This document shows, in pieces, positions 8,976 through 17,607 of a stretch of 64,000 nt of DNA; position 1 is the first letter of the stretch; every line of letters starts with the position of its first letter. The DNA is from CAZJBS01 sp964544475 (GTDB taxonomy: Bacteria > CLD3 > SB21), in assembly GCA_964544475.1 (NCBI GenBank), contig CAZJBS010000004.1:161936-225935 (forward strand). Direction: 5' to 3'. The translations under genes and the position numbers were made by a program. A model generated the notes under the pieces. It was not told where the DNA came from, made no database searches, and saw nothing but the letters and a program-made list of their open reading frames with translations.

Positions 8976-9704
8976 ATGCGTAATATCCGGATTCTGGTCG
9001 AATACGACGGGACGAAATTCCATGGATGGCAAATCCAACGAAATCTGCGAACGGTGCAGGATGAACTGAAAAAGGCTGTTCGGGCCATCACCATGGAAAC
9101 GGTGTCCGTGGAAGGCGCCGGCCGGACAGATGCGGGTGTTCATGCCAGGGGGCAAGTGGCCAATTTCAAGATAGAAAAAGCCATAAGTTTGTTTGATTTG
9201 CAGAAAGGGCTTAATGCGGTTTTGCCGCACGACATTCGGATAAAACAAACCGAGGAAGTTGACGAATTCTTCCACGCCCGTTTCTCGGCAACCGAGCGGC
9301 GGTATGCGTACTACATCGCCCAGCAGCCCCTGGCGATCGGTCGTCAGTATGTTTACTACTATTGCCATCCTCTCGATGTCCCCATTATGCAGGACGCCGC
9401 CCGGTTGTTGATCGGCATGAAGAGTTTCAAGTCGTTCTGTCTTGCGAAAGCGGAGGTCAATCATTACATCTGCGATGTGCGCAAAGCTGAATGGTCGGTT
9501 TCATCAAACATGCTCGTGTTTTCCATTCATGCCAACCGGTTTCTTCACAATATGGTCCGCAGCATCGTAGGAACCATGATTCGCATTGGAACGGGCCGAT
9601 TGACCACACGGGATTTGCATGGCATTCTTGAAAAACAAGACCGTCGACTGGCGGGATTCACGGCTCCATCGGCGGGATTGGTGTTGGAAGAAGTAATCTA
9701 CTGA
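8976..9704 (+). CDS. truA: tRNA pseudouridine synthase A
   Basis: TruA converts uridines 38-40 of the tRNA anticodon stem to pseudouridine. ATG 8976 gives 242 residues, beginning MRNIRILVEYDGTKFHGWQ, the family's usual N-terminus. The catalytic aspartate is Asp52 in GAGRTDAGVHARGQ. The second conserved block, FLHNMVRSIVGTM, lies near residue 190. It starts 1 bp after the DUF1028 stop and is therefore translationally coupled, although the two have no evident common function. The longer frame from 8931 overlaps the upstream gene and is not used. Confidence 0.96.
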   Translation: MRNIRILVEYDGTKFHGWQIQRNLRTVQDELKKAVRAITMETVSVEGAGRTDAGVHARGQVANFKIEKAISLFDLQKGLNAVLPHDIRIKQTEEVDEFFHARFSATERRYAYYIAQQPLAIGRQYVYYYCHPLDVPIMQDAARLLIGMKSFKSFCLAKAEVNHYICDVRKAEWSVSSNMLVFSIHANRFLHNMVRSIVGTMIRIGTGRLTTRDLHGILEKQDRRLAGFTAPSAGLVLEEVIY

Positions 9705-9718
9705 ATCAATAAGCCCTC

Positions 9719-9874
9719 ATGGACAGCAATAACAAAGCACGCTGTGAGAAATGGAAGGACTGGTTCCGACGCGGAGCGAAGATCGGTTTTTGGTTCTTCT
9801 TTCTAAAAGGATTGTTATGGTTGCTTGTACCGGCCGCTCTGTTGCTCTTTGGACTGGAGTGCAATCCGGAATAG
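9719..9874 (+). CDS. Small 51-residue membrane protein, function unknown
   Basis: This small frame lies 14 bp after truA. It begins MDSNNKARCEKWKDWFRRGA and continues into a hydrophobic helix (about residues 22-46, FWFFFLKGLLWLLVPAALL). The end is acidic. A charged N-terminus with a single membrane span is a common pattern for bacterial small membrane proteins. No Shine-Dalgarno is visible, so translation may depend on coupling to truA. It is supported by its clean amphipathic design and position only. Confidence 0.45.
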   Translation: MDSNNKARCEKWKDWFRRGAKIGFWFFFLKGLLWLLVPAALLLFGLECNPE

Positions 9875-10064
9875 ATCGTTGCGTGCAAAGCCATTCGTGA
9901 TTTGACAGTGATCCGTTGGTCCGTTAGTGTTCGCCGAAAATTGTGTTGTTATTGCCGGCGCTTTTGACGAAATTTTGGCCGTTATTCGTGACGATCTATA
10001 CCTAACTTGAACATGGACTCGAGCGAACTACATCACGCTCTGTCTTATTGATGAATCAGACCGA

Positions 10065-10089
10065 CAGGAGTGCCCGTTAAGCACTCCTG
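10065..10089 (+). promoter_or_regulatory. 9-bp perfect stem-loop just upstream of the Na/phosphate transporter start
   Basis: CAGGAGTGC (10065-10073) pairs fully with GCACTCCTG (10081-10089) across a 7-nt loop. A short T-rich run (tttgtatt) follows, and then the AGGAGG ribosome site and ATG 10108. Its place 19 bp before the start codon suits a 5'-leader element or attenuator. It could also be the terminator of an earlier transcript. The 230 bp before it (9875-10064) show no other gene. Confidence 0.5.
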
Positions 10090-10107
10090 TTTGTATTAGG
10101 AGGATTT

Positions 10108-12138
10108 ATGAAACGGCTTGTTGCACTGATAATGTTGGTGACGACGGTGACTTTTCACTCGGCGGCGCAGGAGGCGTACTCCTTGAAAAATGTCTCATAT
10201 CAACCTGGCCAGAGGCTCTTTATTGGGCTTGAGGGAAGCGATCTTGGAGCCCCTATTCGTGTCGAAGTCCGGGATTCAAGTGGAAATCCCGCCGCCGGCG
10301 TACCGATCGTCTTTGAAGTCGTCGAAAAACCGTCCAAATCGAAGGGTGAAATGCTGACCAAAACCGTGGTTGTCACGGATGCTCAAGGGTTGGCAGAAAC
10401 CGGTTTTACATTGGGTGATCACGCGGGAGATTACCTCATCATTGCCAGGACCGAGAAAATGACCGGTCCAACCCCGACTATTTTGGTCAGGGCGCAAAGG
10501 ACGGCGTGGTGGTTGTTCATTTTTATCGGCCTGTTTGGGGGTCTGGGAATATTCCTTTATGGTATGGGTCTCGGTTCCGGCGGACTTCAAAAGATCGCCG
10601 GGGAAAGGTTACGAACCATCCTCAGCGCACTGACCGGCAATAGATTTATGGGACTGGTCGTTGGTATTGTCATTACGGGCATCGTTCAAAGTAGTTCGGC
10701 CACGTCTGTCATGGTCGTCGGATTGGTCAGTTCATCGCTGATGACCCTGACTCAGGCCATTGGCGTGCTGATGGGTGCGCATATCGGAACAACTCTCACC
10801 GTACAATTGATCGCATTTAACGTTTCCGACTACTCCTTGTTGCTCGTCGGGGCAGGATTTCTGATTACCCTGCTAACCAAACGGAAATTCTATATTTATC
10901 TCGGTGAAATCATTCTTGGGTTTGGTTTCATTTTCTTTGGAATGGCGGTCATGTCGCAAGCCATTGGTCCTCTAAAGACGATGCCAGCCTTCATATCCTG
11001 GTTGATCAAGTTTGGCGAGAGCCCGGTCCTTGGCATTCTGGCGTCGGCGGCTTTTACCGGAATCATCCAGAGCAGTGGCGCCACGATCGGGTTGTGTGTT
11101 GTGATGGCCGGCGAAGGTCTTCTGTCTTTGCAGTCGGCGATGCCCCTTGTCTTTGGGGCCAATGTCGGAACGTGCGTCACGGCCTTGCTGTCCACCATCG
11201 GAGCCACGACCAACGGCAAACGAACTGCCGTCGCCCATACGATGTTCAGCATCATCGGTGTGATTCTTTTCACGCCGTTTATCGTGCCTTTTGAAAATGT
11301 CATCGTCGACGTGACAAGATGGATGGGAACAGATGCCATTCCGCGTCAAATTGCCAACGGCCACATGTTCTTCAATGTTTTTTCTGCGGCCTTGATGATC
11401 GGATTTGTTCCGCTATTTGAAAAGTTGATTGTGAGACTTATTCCGGAGAAGGCAGAGAGCACGGAGTTTCGGCCAAAGTACCTCAATAACTCGTACCTTG
11501 AAACGCCTGAGATAGCTTTGCAACAGGCTCACCTGGAAGAACAAAGATTGACCGCCTTGATACGGGAGATGTATGACGCCTCCGCAGACATTTTCCGCCA
11601 TGAAAACGAGGAAGCCATCGCCGGGCTTAGGACCAGCCTTCAGCGGGTTAACCTCCTCGAATTGGAAATCAGGCGATACCTGACCAGATTGTCCCAAAAG
11701 AACATCAGCCTGTTCCAATCACGTCGTCTGATGCGAATTCTGATGACCATTGATGATTTGAGGCATATCGCTCAGAGTATCGGCGATACGGTCGTCGAAC
11801 TGGCCGAGAAATTCTCGGATAATAAGTGGAAATTCAGCTCCGAAGGTCAAAAAGAATTGGCCGAATTCCGTCATGCGGTCCGTGAACGCCTGAATGCGAC
11901 GCTGACCGCCCTCGACAAAGAGGACAAGTCGGCGGCCGATGGAATAATTCAAGTCAAGCACGATACTTCAAAACTCGAAGTCGCTCTGCGTGAATCCCAC
12001 ATGCAACGGCTTCAAAAAGGATTGGAGGAAAGCCTGACGACCAGTACGGTTCATCTTGATTTCCTGACGGCTCTCAAGCGTATTGATACCGTTTGTGTGA
12101 AAATCGCCCACGAAATCACTGAACAGTTCAAGTTTTAA
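10108..12138 (+). CDS. Na+/phosphate cotransporter family protein with N-terminal Ig-like domain and C-terminal PhoU-like domain
   Basis: This 676-residue inner-membrane symporter belongs to the Na/Pi-cotransporter II (NptA/YjbB) family. Residues 1-20 are a signal peptide. Residues 22-128 form an exported Ig-like (Big-1 type) domain, recognisable by SSGNPAAGVPIVFEV and AQGLAETGFTLGDHAGDYLI. From about 130 the transporter begins. It contains the two inverted family repeats, with QSSSATS at 194-200 and QSSGAT at 321-326, which bind substrate and sodium. Residues 460-676 form a helical PhoU-like cytoplasmic domain. AGGAGG lies 5 bp upstream of ATG. The extra periplasmic Ig domain is unusual. Substrate is inferred from the family. 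Confidence 0.9.
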   Translation: MKRLVALIMLVTTVTFHSAAQEAYSLKNVSYQPGQRLFIGLEGSDLGAPIRVEVRDSSGNPAAGVPIVFEVVEKPSKSKGEMLTKTVVVTDAQGLAETGFTLGDHAGDYLIIARTEKMTGPTPTILVRAQRTAWWLFIFIGLFGGLGIFLYGMGLGSGGLQKIAGERLRTILSALTGNRFMGLVVGIVITGIVQSSSATSVMVVGLVSSSLMTLTQAIGVLMGAHIGTTLTVQLIAFNVSDYSLLLVGAGFLITLLTKRKFYIYLGEIILGFGFIFFGMAVMSQAIGPLKTMPAFISWLIKFGESPVLGILASAAFTGIIQSSGATIGLCVVMAGEGLLSLQSAMPLVFGANVGTCVTALLSTIGATTNGKRTAVAHTMFSIIGVILFTPFIVPFENVIVDVTRWMGTDAIPRQIANGHMFFNVFSAALMIGFVPLFEKLIVRLIPEKAESTEFRPKYLNNSYLETPEIALQQAHLEEQRLTALIREMYDASADIFRHENEEAIAGLRTSLQRVNLLELEIRRYLTRLSQKNISLFQSRRLMRILMTIDDLRHIAQSIGDTVVELAEKFSDNKWKFSSEGQKELAEFRHAVRERLNATLTALDKEDKSAADGIIQVKHDTSKLEVALRESHMQRLQKGLEESLTTSTVHLDFLTALKRIDTVCVKIAHEITEQFKF

Positions 12139-12145
12139 CCGACGG

Positions 12146-12174
12146 TTGACATCTCACTCCGGTTGGACAATACT
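12146..12174 (+). promoter_or_regulatory. Sigma70-type promoter candidate for the amino-acid permease
   Basis: TTGACA (12146-12151) is followed by a 17-bp spacer and AATACT (12169-12174, 4 of 6 matches to TATAAT). Transcription would begin near 12181 and leave a leader of about 110 nt before ATG 12289. The element is embedded in the inverted repeat described next. Confidence 0.45.
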
Positions 12175-12189
12175 AAGGTCCAACCGGAG
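12157..12189. repeat. 12-bp perfect inverted repeat overlapping the promoter (operator or terminator)
   Basis: CTCCGGTTGGAC (12157-12168) and GTCCAACCGGAG (12178-12189) are exact reverse complements around a 9-nt centre. The centre holds the putative -10 hexamer. No T-tract follows, so a classic terminator for the upstream Na/phosphate transporter is less convincing, though a strong hairpin alone could still stop transcription. A repressor bound here would cover the -10 region. Confidence 0.6.
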
Positions 12190-12288
12190 CGATGCCCTAC
12201 GACTACGTTCTCTCTCCTATCGTTAGAATTTGCTTGTTTCATTCGGTGAATTTCCAAACATTGATTCAGGGTCTTTTTCATTCATTTT

Positions 12289-14037
12289 ATGGTGGTGTTC
12301 ATGGATTTGTTCAGAAAGAAATCCATCAATGGTATTCTATCCGAAACGCTGGATAGCTCGCACACCGGCGAATCATCCTCTCTGAATCGGGCGTTGACGG
12401 TAAGGGACCTGACGGCACTGGGCATAGCGGCCGTGGTCGGCGCCGGCATATTCAGCACGATCGGCAATGCGGCAGCCCAGGGTGGTCCGGCCGTTTCTCT
12501 TCTTTTTGTTTTTACAGCTGTCGCATGTGGATTTTCAGCCCTTTGTTATGCCGAGTTTGCATCCATGATTCCCATTTCCGGCAGCGCCTACACGTACGCC
12601 TATGCGTCATTTGGAGAACTAACCGCATGGATCATCGGTTGGGACCTCCTCATCGAGTATGCAATTGGTAATATTGCCGTCGCCATATCGTGGTCTGACT
12701 ATTTTACCGGCTTCTTGATGGGGTTTGGGATTCACTTTCCGGAATACCTTTCCATGGATTTCCTTTCGGCCTGGCGCGGCTATGAAGAGGCGATTCGGCA
12801 GATGGCCACCGGTGTTTCCTTGAAGGACCTGCCGTGGAATATTCACGATGCCTATTTGGCGTGGGAGAACGCTCCGCGCGTCGGATCGCTCCACGTTGTC
12901 GCTGATGTACCTGCCCTGGCGATCACGATTCTCATAACGTACCTGATATACATTGGGATACGTGAATCAAGGAACGCCAACAACATCATGGTTGCGATCA
13001 AACTCGTGATCATTTTCATCGTCATTGCGGTGGGGTTCTTCTACGTCACACCTTCGAATTGGGACCCTTTTGCCCCCAATGGCATTTCCGGTGTGCTCAG
13101 GGGCGTCTCCGCCGTCTTTTTTGCGTATATCGGATTTGACGCCATTTCGACGACGGCAGAAGAATGCAAGGACCCCCAACGGGATCTTCCGAGGGGCATG
13201 TTCTATTCTTTGGTGATCTGCACCGTGTTGTATGTTCTTATCTCATTGGTCCTCACGGGCATGGTGCATTACTCCGATTTGGCCGTTGGGGACCCGATGG
13301 CATTTGTTTTCAAGAAAGTCGGTCTCGAGTGGTTATCCGGAGTCGTGGCAGTCAGCGCCATCGTGGCCATGGCCAGCGTTCTATTGGCATTCCAACTCGG
13401 CCAGCCGCGAATTTGGATGAGCATGAGCCGCGACGGTCTGTTGCCGCAGATTTTTTCGCGAATTCATCCCAAACACCACACGCCTTCTTTTTCGACGATC
13501 TTGACCGGATTTGTTGTTGCGATTCCGGCGCTGTTCCTGAATCTCACCGAAGTAACTGATCTGACGAGCATCGGAACGTTGTTTGCATTTGTTCTGGTTT
13601 GCGGAGGTGTTTTGGTTCTACAGAACAGCCCGAGTGCACCCGAGAGAAAATTCAAAATAACCTATATTAACGGAAAATGGGTTTTACCTTGCCTGGTTGT
13701 TTTGACGTTGGTGGGTATTCACTATTACAACCCGGACTCGTGGGGAACCTTCTTCAGTCTGTCGAGTGCAGACGACGCCGCTGCATCAGGGTGGGAGGTC
13801 TTCAAACACAAGATTCCGTTGATCCTGTTCTTCATGCTGACTGCCGTCATCGTTGTGCTGACATTCTTGAAGAATTTGTCACTAATCCCGGTGCTCGGTC
13901 TCCTCAGTTGTTTCTATTTGATGACAGAGCTCGGTATTACGAACTGGTTTCGTTTTTTCATTTGGTTGGGTGTCGGTTTGATTATTTATTTTACATATGG
14001 ATATCGATCGAGCAAACTGAGAAGATCCGAAAAATGA
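12289..14037 (+). CDS. APC-superfamily amino-acid permease (cationic amino acid transporter type)
   Basis: This 582-residue integral membrane transporter carries the APC signature in TM1, IAAVVGAGIFSTIG (residues 45-58). It continues through GSAYTYAYASFGELTAWIIG and a C-terminal half with FDAISTTAEECKDPQRDLP near 283-301. That last motif is characteristic of the CAT/YfnA-like subgroup. About 12-14 membrane spans are visible, two more than the APC minimum, as in eukaryotic CATs. Two in-frame ATGs (12289, 12301) are equally possible and neither has a clear ribosome site. Substrate is probably an amino acid; which one cannot be told. Confidence 0.9.
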   Translation: MVVFMDLFRKKSINGILSETLDSSHTGESSSLNRALTVRDLTALGIAAVVGAGIFSTIGNAAAQGGPAVSLLFVFTAVACGFSALCYAEFASMIPISGSAYTYAYASFGELTAWIIGWDLLIEYAIGNIAVAISWSDYFTGFLMGFGIHFPEYLSMDFLSAWRGYEEAIRQMATGVSLKDLPWNIHDAYLAWENAPRVGSLHVVADVPALAITILITYLIYIGIRESRNANNIMVAIKLVIIFIVIAVGFFYVTPSNWDPFAPNGISGVLRGVSAVFFAYIGFDAISTTAEECKDPQRDLPRGMFYSLVICTVLYVLISLVLTGMVHYSDLAVGDPMAFVFKKVGLEWLSGVVAVSAIVAMASVLLAFQLGQPRIWMSMSRDGLLPQIFSRIHPKHHTPSFSTILTGFVVAIPALFLNLTEVTDLTSIGTLFAFVLVCGGVLVLQNSPSAPERKFKITYINGKWVLPCLVVLTLVGIHYYNPDSWGTFFSLSSADDAAASGWEVFKHKIPLILFFMLTAVIVVLTFLKNLSLIPVLGLLSCFYLMTELGITNWFRFFIWLGVGLIIYFTYGYRSSKLRRSEK

Positions 14038-14088
14038 AACCTGTAGCCCGTGGTGTCGTAATCTGATCTCTTTTCAAAGTGACGAATC

Positions 14089-14577
14089 ATGCGACGCTTC
14101 TTTCTCGTCTACGCCTTGACGGCAGCCTGCAATCTATTTTCGCAGGAGACGGTTCAAGTACGAACGTTTGACGAATTGTTTGACGCCATACACCGACCAA
14201 ATGACACGACGTATGTGGTTAATTTTTGGGCGACGTGGTGCCGCCCATGTCTTGAGGAGTTGCCTTTGTTCGAAGCTCTTCAAAACCGCTTCCCCGGCAG
14301 CAAGCTGAAAGTTATTCTCGTCAGCCTTGATCTCAAGTCTCAGCTTGATACCAGACTTCGCCCATTCGTGAAAAAGTACGGACTGACGTCCAGCGTGGTG
14401 TGGTTGGATGAACCGGACGGCAATACTTTTATCGACAAGGTATCCACGTCATGGTCCGGGGCCATACCCGCCACCCTCATTCTCAACAACAGCAACGGAA
14501 CCCAACTGTTCTATGAGAAGCAGTTTCAGAATTCAGAGCTCGAAACCATCATTCAGAAAATAATCGAAAGGAAATAA
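14089..14577 (+). CDS. Exported TlpA/ResA-like thioredoxin-fold protein
   Basis: The product has 162 residues. A signal peptide (MRRFFLVYALTAACNLFSQE) precedes a thioredoxin fold with the redox motif WATWCRPC (Cys51, Cys54). The cis-proline region is SWSGAIPATLI near residue 127. Such proteins act in the periplasm as disulfide reductants, for example for cytochrome c maturation or secreted enzymes. The next gene starts 1 bp after the stop and encodes another thioredoxin-fold protein, so the pair is co-transcribed. The specific partner is unknown. Confidence 0.88.
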   Translation: MRRFFLVYALTAACNLFSQETVQVRTFDELFDAIHRPNDTTYVVNFWATWCRPCLEELPLFEALQNRFPGSKLKVILVSLDLKSQLDTRLRPFVKKYGLTSSVVWLDEPDGNTFIDKVSTSWSGAIPATLILNNSNGTQLFYEKQFQNSELETIIQKIIERK

Positions 14578-14578
14578 C

Positions 14579-15187
14579 ATGAACAGATTGCTCGTCGGGA
14601 TATGGATGTCCCTTTTCACAATCACTGGTCAGGCCCAGACAGGATACAAAGTCGGCGACCTGGCGCGAGATTTCAGACTGAAAAATGTCGACGGCCAAAT
14701 GGTCTCCATGGGCAACTACAGCGATGCGAAGGGTTTTATTGTTGCCTTCACATGCAATCATTGTCCATATTCAAAAGCTTATGAGCAAAGGATCATCGAC
14801 TTGCACAACAAGTTTGCTTCCATGGGCTATCCGGTTTTAGCTGTCAATCCGAACGATGCCAGTCGGGAGCCTGAGGACTCTTTTGACAATATGATCAAAC
14901 GGGCCAAAGAAAAGGGCTATCCATTTCCCTATCTGCATGACGAAACGCAGGAAATAGCCACAGCGTTCGGAGCTACCAGAACTCCGCATACGTACGTTCT
15001 TCAAAAAACTTCGAAGGGTTTGGAAGTCGTCTACATTGGCGCGATTGATGACAATGTCGAGGATGCTGCGGCAACGAAATCAAGATACGTGGAGGCGGCC
15101 ATTGATGCGCTCTCCAAAGGACAGAAGCCTTCACCCTCCACCACAAAGGCCATCGGCTGCACTATCAAATGGAAGAAATCGTCCTAG
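14579..15187 (+). CDS. Exported peroxiredoxin-like (redoxin, AhpC/TSA-type) protein
   Basis: The 202-residue product has a signal peptide (MNRLLVGIWMSLFTITGQAQ). It begins like thiol peroxidases (YKVGDLARDFRLKNVDGQMV) and has Cys59 and Cys62 in TCNHCPYSKAYEQRI. The CNHCPY motif marks a subgroup of thioredoxin-family proteins found after TlpA-like genes. The cis-proline region is ATRTPHTYVL. Periplasmic thiol-disulfide exchange with its upstream partner is likely. True peroxidase activity is unproven, because the usual TPVC peroxidatic motif is absent. Confidence 0.87.
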   Translation: MNRLLVGIWMSLFTITGQAQTGYKVGDLARDFRLKNVDGQMVSMGNYSDAKGFIVAFTCNHCPYSKAYEQRIIDLHNKFASMGYPVLAVNPNDASREPEDSFDNMIKRAKEKGYPFPYLHDETQEIATAFGATRTPHTYVLQKTSKGLEVVYIGAIDDNVEDAAATKSRYVEAAIDALSKGQKPSPSTTKAIGCTIKWKKSS

Positions 15188-15215
15188 TACCGCGGACTGC
15201 CCTTCCGAAAATCCA

Positions 15216-15241
15216 AAGGCTGTTCGATGGTGGACAGCCTT
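15216..15241 (+). terminator. Stem-loop terminator after the redoxin pair
   Basis: AAGGCTGT (15216-15223) pairs with ACAGCCTT (15234-15241) across a 10-nt loop, and ctttgtt follows. A second, outer pairing, GTACCGC (15187-15193) with GCGGTAC (15249-15255), would enclose the whole hairpin. The element lies just after the redoxin stop codon. Confidence 0.6.
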
Positions 15242-15312
15242 CTTTGTTGCGGTACGTTGCTTCATATTTCTTTTTTTTCTAAACTCTGTCTGCAGAAAAC
15301 CAGATGTGATCC

Positions 15313-17607
15313 ATGAGTGAATCCAGCCTCGATGTCCTTGAAAAACGCCTGCAGGCTATCACCAAGACGTTGATCAACGCTCAAATAGAGCTGGGAATGG
15401 TCAAAGAAGAGGTGGAGGCTCTCAAGGCGGGCAAAACGCCACTCCCGGTCCGGCAGCCGATCGAGCAACAGGCGTCCGTCCAAGAAGCTCCGGTACCTCC
15501 TCCAAACATGGTCACGCCATCGGCCAAAACCGCTCCAAAAGCCAAGCCGAAGAGAGATGTCGAACGGTTTATAGGCGGAAAACTGATAACCATCATCGGT
15601 GTTTTGATCCTTGTCATCGGCGTCGGCATATTTGTCAAGTACGCCGTTGACAACGACATGATTGGCGCCGTCGGTCGTGTGACTCTCGGTATATTGGCTG
15701 GCAGTCTGTTGCTCGGTGTAGCGTTCCGATTGAAATCGCGATATGCCGCGTTTTCAGCTGCTCTGTTGAGTGGAGGCGTGGCGACGCTCTATTTCACAGT
15801 TTTCGCCGCATACGATTTTTACCGGTTGATGCCGCCGGGGGTGGCTTTTGTTTTGATGGTCTTGTTGACGATCTTTGCCGTGTTCTCAGCGATCATGTAC
15901 AATATGCAGGTGATTGCCATAATCGGCCTGACGGGTGCATATGCCGTTCCTCTTTTATTGAGTGACAATTCGGGCCGCGTTTTGATTCTGTTTTCATACA
16001 TGACGATCGTCAACGCCGGCATACTTTTTTTGGCCTTCCGCAAGTATTGGCGGCTTACGAATTGGGTGGCTTTTGTATTGACGTGGCTGATCGTGTCTAT
16101 ATGGTTTGCCGACCGCTATGATCCGGATCGCCATCAAAGCGTGGCTTTGGCGTTTTCATTTGTTTTCTTTATGATGTTCTACCTGATGGCCACGTTCTAT
16201 AAGCTCGTCAGGAGAGAAACGTTTGGGCCCCACGACGTTGTATTGATCGCACTCAACAGCTTTGTGTACTACGCGATTGGATATGCCATATTTGATCGCA
16301 TAGACAACGGGGTGTACCTCGGGGGCTTTACCGTATTTAACGCCGTGGTCCATTCGGGTTTTGCTTTCCATTCGCTCCGGTCCGGATTATCGGACAGACG
16401 CTTTTTCCTGCTCGAAATCACCATGATGCTGGCTTTTGCCGGAATTGCCATTCCTGTACAGATGGACGGTAACTGGGTCACGCTCGCCTGGGGGATTGGC
16501 TCCGCCCTTCTTTTCTGGATCGGTTACACCCAGAACGTACGGCTTTATGAGCGACTGGCTTACACGCTTGCTCTATTTTCCTGCGGGAGTCTGATGGACG
16601 ATTGGACTTTGTATGGAAATGAAACCTTCATCACCACGCATCACGTGATTCTGCATGTGGTATTCCTCACAACGATTATTGTCATTTCGTCGCTGGCCGT
16701 GATTTTGTGGCTGGAATGGTCCAAACCGCCCTCCATTTCTGGAAATGGCTTTTCACGTTGGATGACCTACACGAAATACGTCCTCTTGGCCGTCCTTGTT
16801 TGGCTTGTCTACAGCCTCGGTTTTCACGAAGTGGCCATGTACTGGGACCAGTCCTACTACCATGCTTCTCTTGCATTGGAATACGGAATATTCAATGAAG
16901 ATTTGTTGATATTCAAAGATGTGTGGCTGTCCAATTATTCAGCGGTATTCGTCCTGGCCGGCGTGATTTCCGCCCATTATCGTTTCAGCAATCGAATGGT
17001 CGCTTTCGTAGTCTTGTCCTTCGCTCTTGTTATACTTTTGATGTTCTTTTTCCGTGTCCTTCCACAACTTTCAGACCTGCACCGTATCTATCTGGCGGAC
17101 TCCGGTGAGCGTATGTTTCCGGTAAGCTCCGATTACATTCGACTTCGCTACTTCTGCTATGTGCCGGTCGTACTGCTCGTTTGGAGCATCCGGCGGCTCT
17201 GTGCAAAGACGGTTGTGGAACTGACCGGTTTGTCGGCGTTCGTATTTCACCTTCTGCTTGTTACCATACTCAGCTTCGAACTGAGCGCGCTTTTTACGTT
17301 ATCGCATCCTGCCGAATGGGTCTATTACGATGACCTCGCAACCCGCCTCGGGTTTTCATTGCTGTGGGCTATCTACGCATTGGTTCTGATAACCGTTGGA
17401 ATTTGGCAACGGCGAAAACTCGACCGTCTTTTTGGCATCGGACTCCTCGCGGCTACGCTGATCAAACTTTATGTTTATGATCTGAGAGATCTTTCAACGG
17501 GACCCAAGATTATTCTTTTTATTGCCCTTGGGCTTCTGTTGCTTGTCATAGCGTTTCTTTATCAAAAATTCAAAACCACGATATTCGCCGAAGATGAACC
17601 AAGTTAG
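15313..17607 (+). CDS. DUF2339 polytopic membrane protein
   Basis: This 764-residue protein begins with a coiled-coil-like, cytoplasmic stretch (residues 1-38, LEKRLQAITKTLINAQIELG). A Pro/Lys-rich linker follows, and then the family motif ERFIGGKLITIIGVLILVIGVG near 79-100. More than 20 hydrophobic spans follow to the C-terminus. DUF2339 proteins have no established function. The downstream gene overlaps by 14 bp and encodes the DUF3999 protein that commonly accompanies DUF2339, so the two probably form one envelope complex. Confidence 0.88.
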   Translation: MSESSLDVLEKRLQAITKTLINAQIELGMVKEEVEALKAGKTPLPVRQPIEQQASVQEAPVPPPNMVTPSAKTAPKAKPKRDVERFIGGKLITIIGVLILVIGVGIFVKYAVDNDMIGAVGRVTLGILAGSLLLGVAFRLKSRYAAFSAALLSGGVATLYFTVFAAYDFYRLMPPGVAFVLMVLLTIFAVFSAIMYNMQVIAIIGLTGAYAVPLLLSDNSGRVLILFSYMTIVNAGILFLAFRKYWRLTNWVAFVLTWLIVSIWFADRYDPDRHQSVALAFSFVFFMMFYLMATFYKLVRRETFGPHDVVLIALNSFVYYAIGYAIFDRIDNGVYLGGFTVFNAVVHSGFAFHSLRSGLSDRRFFLLEITMMLAFAGIAIPVQMDGNWVTLAWGIGSALLFWIGYTQNVRLYERLAYTLALFSCGSLMDDWTLYGNETFITTHHVILHVVFLTTIIVISSLAVILWLEWSKPPSISGNGFSRWMTYTKYVLLAVLVWLVYSLGFHEVAMYWDQSYYHASLALEYGIFNEDLLIFKDVWLSNYSAVFVLAGVISAHYRFSNRMVAFVVLSFALVILLMFFFRVLPQLSDLHRIYLADSGERMFPVSSDYIRLRYFCYVPVVLLVWSIRRLCAKTVVELTGLSAFVFHLLLVTILSFELSALFTLSHPAEWVYYDDLATRLGFSLLWAIYALVLITVGIWQRRKLDRLFGIGLLAATLIKLYVYDLRDLSTGPKIILFIALGLLLLVIAFLYQKFKTTIFAEDEPS

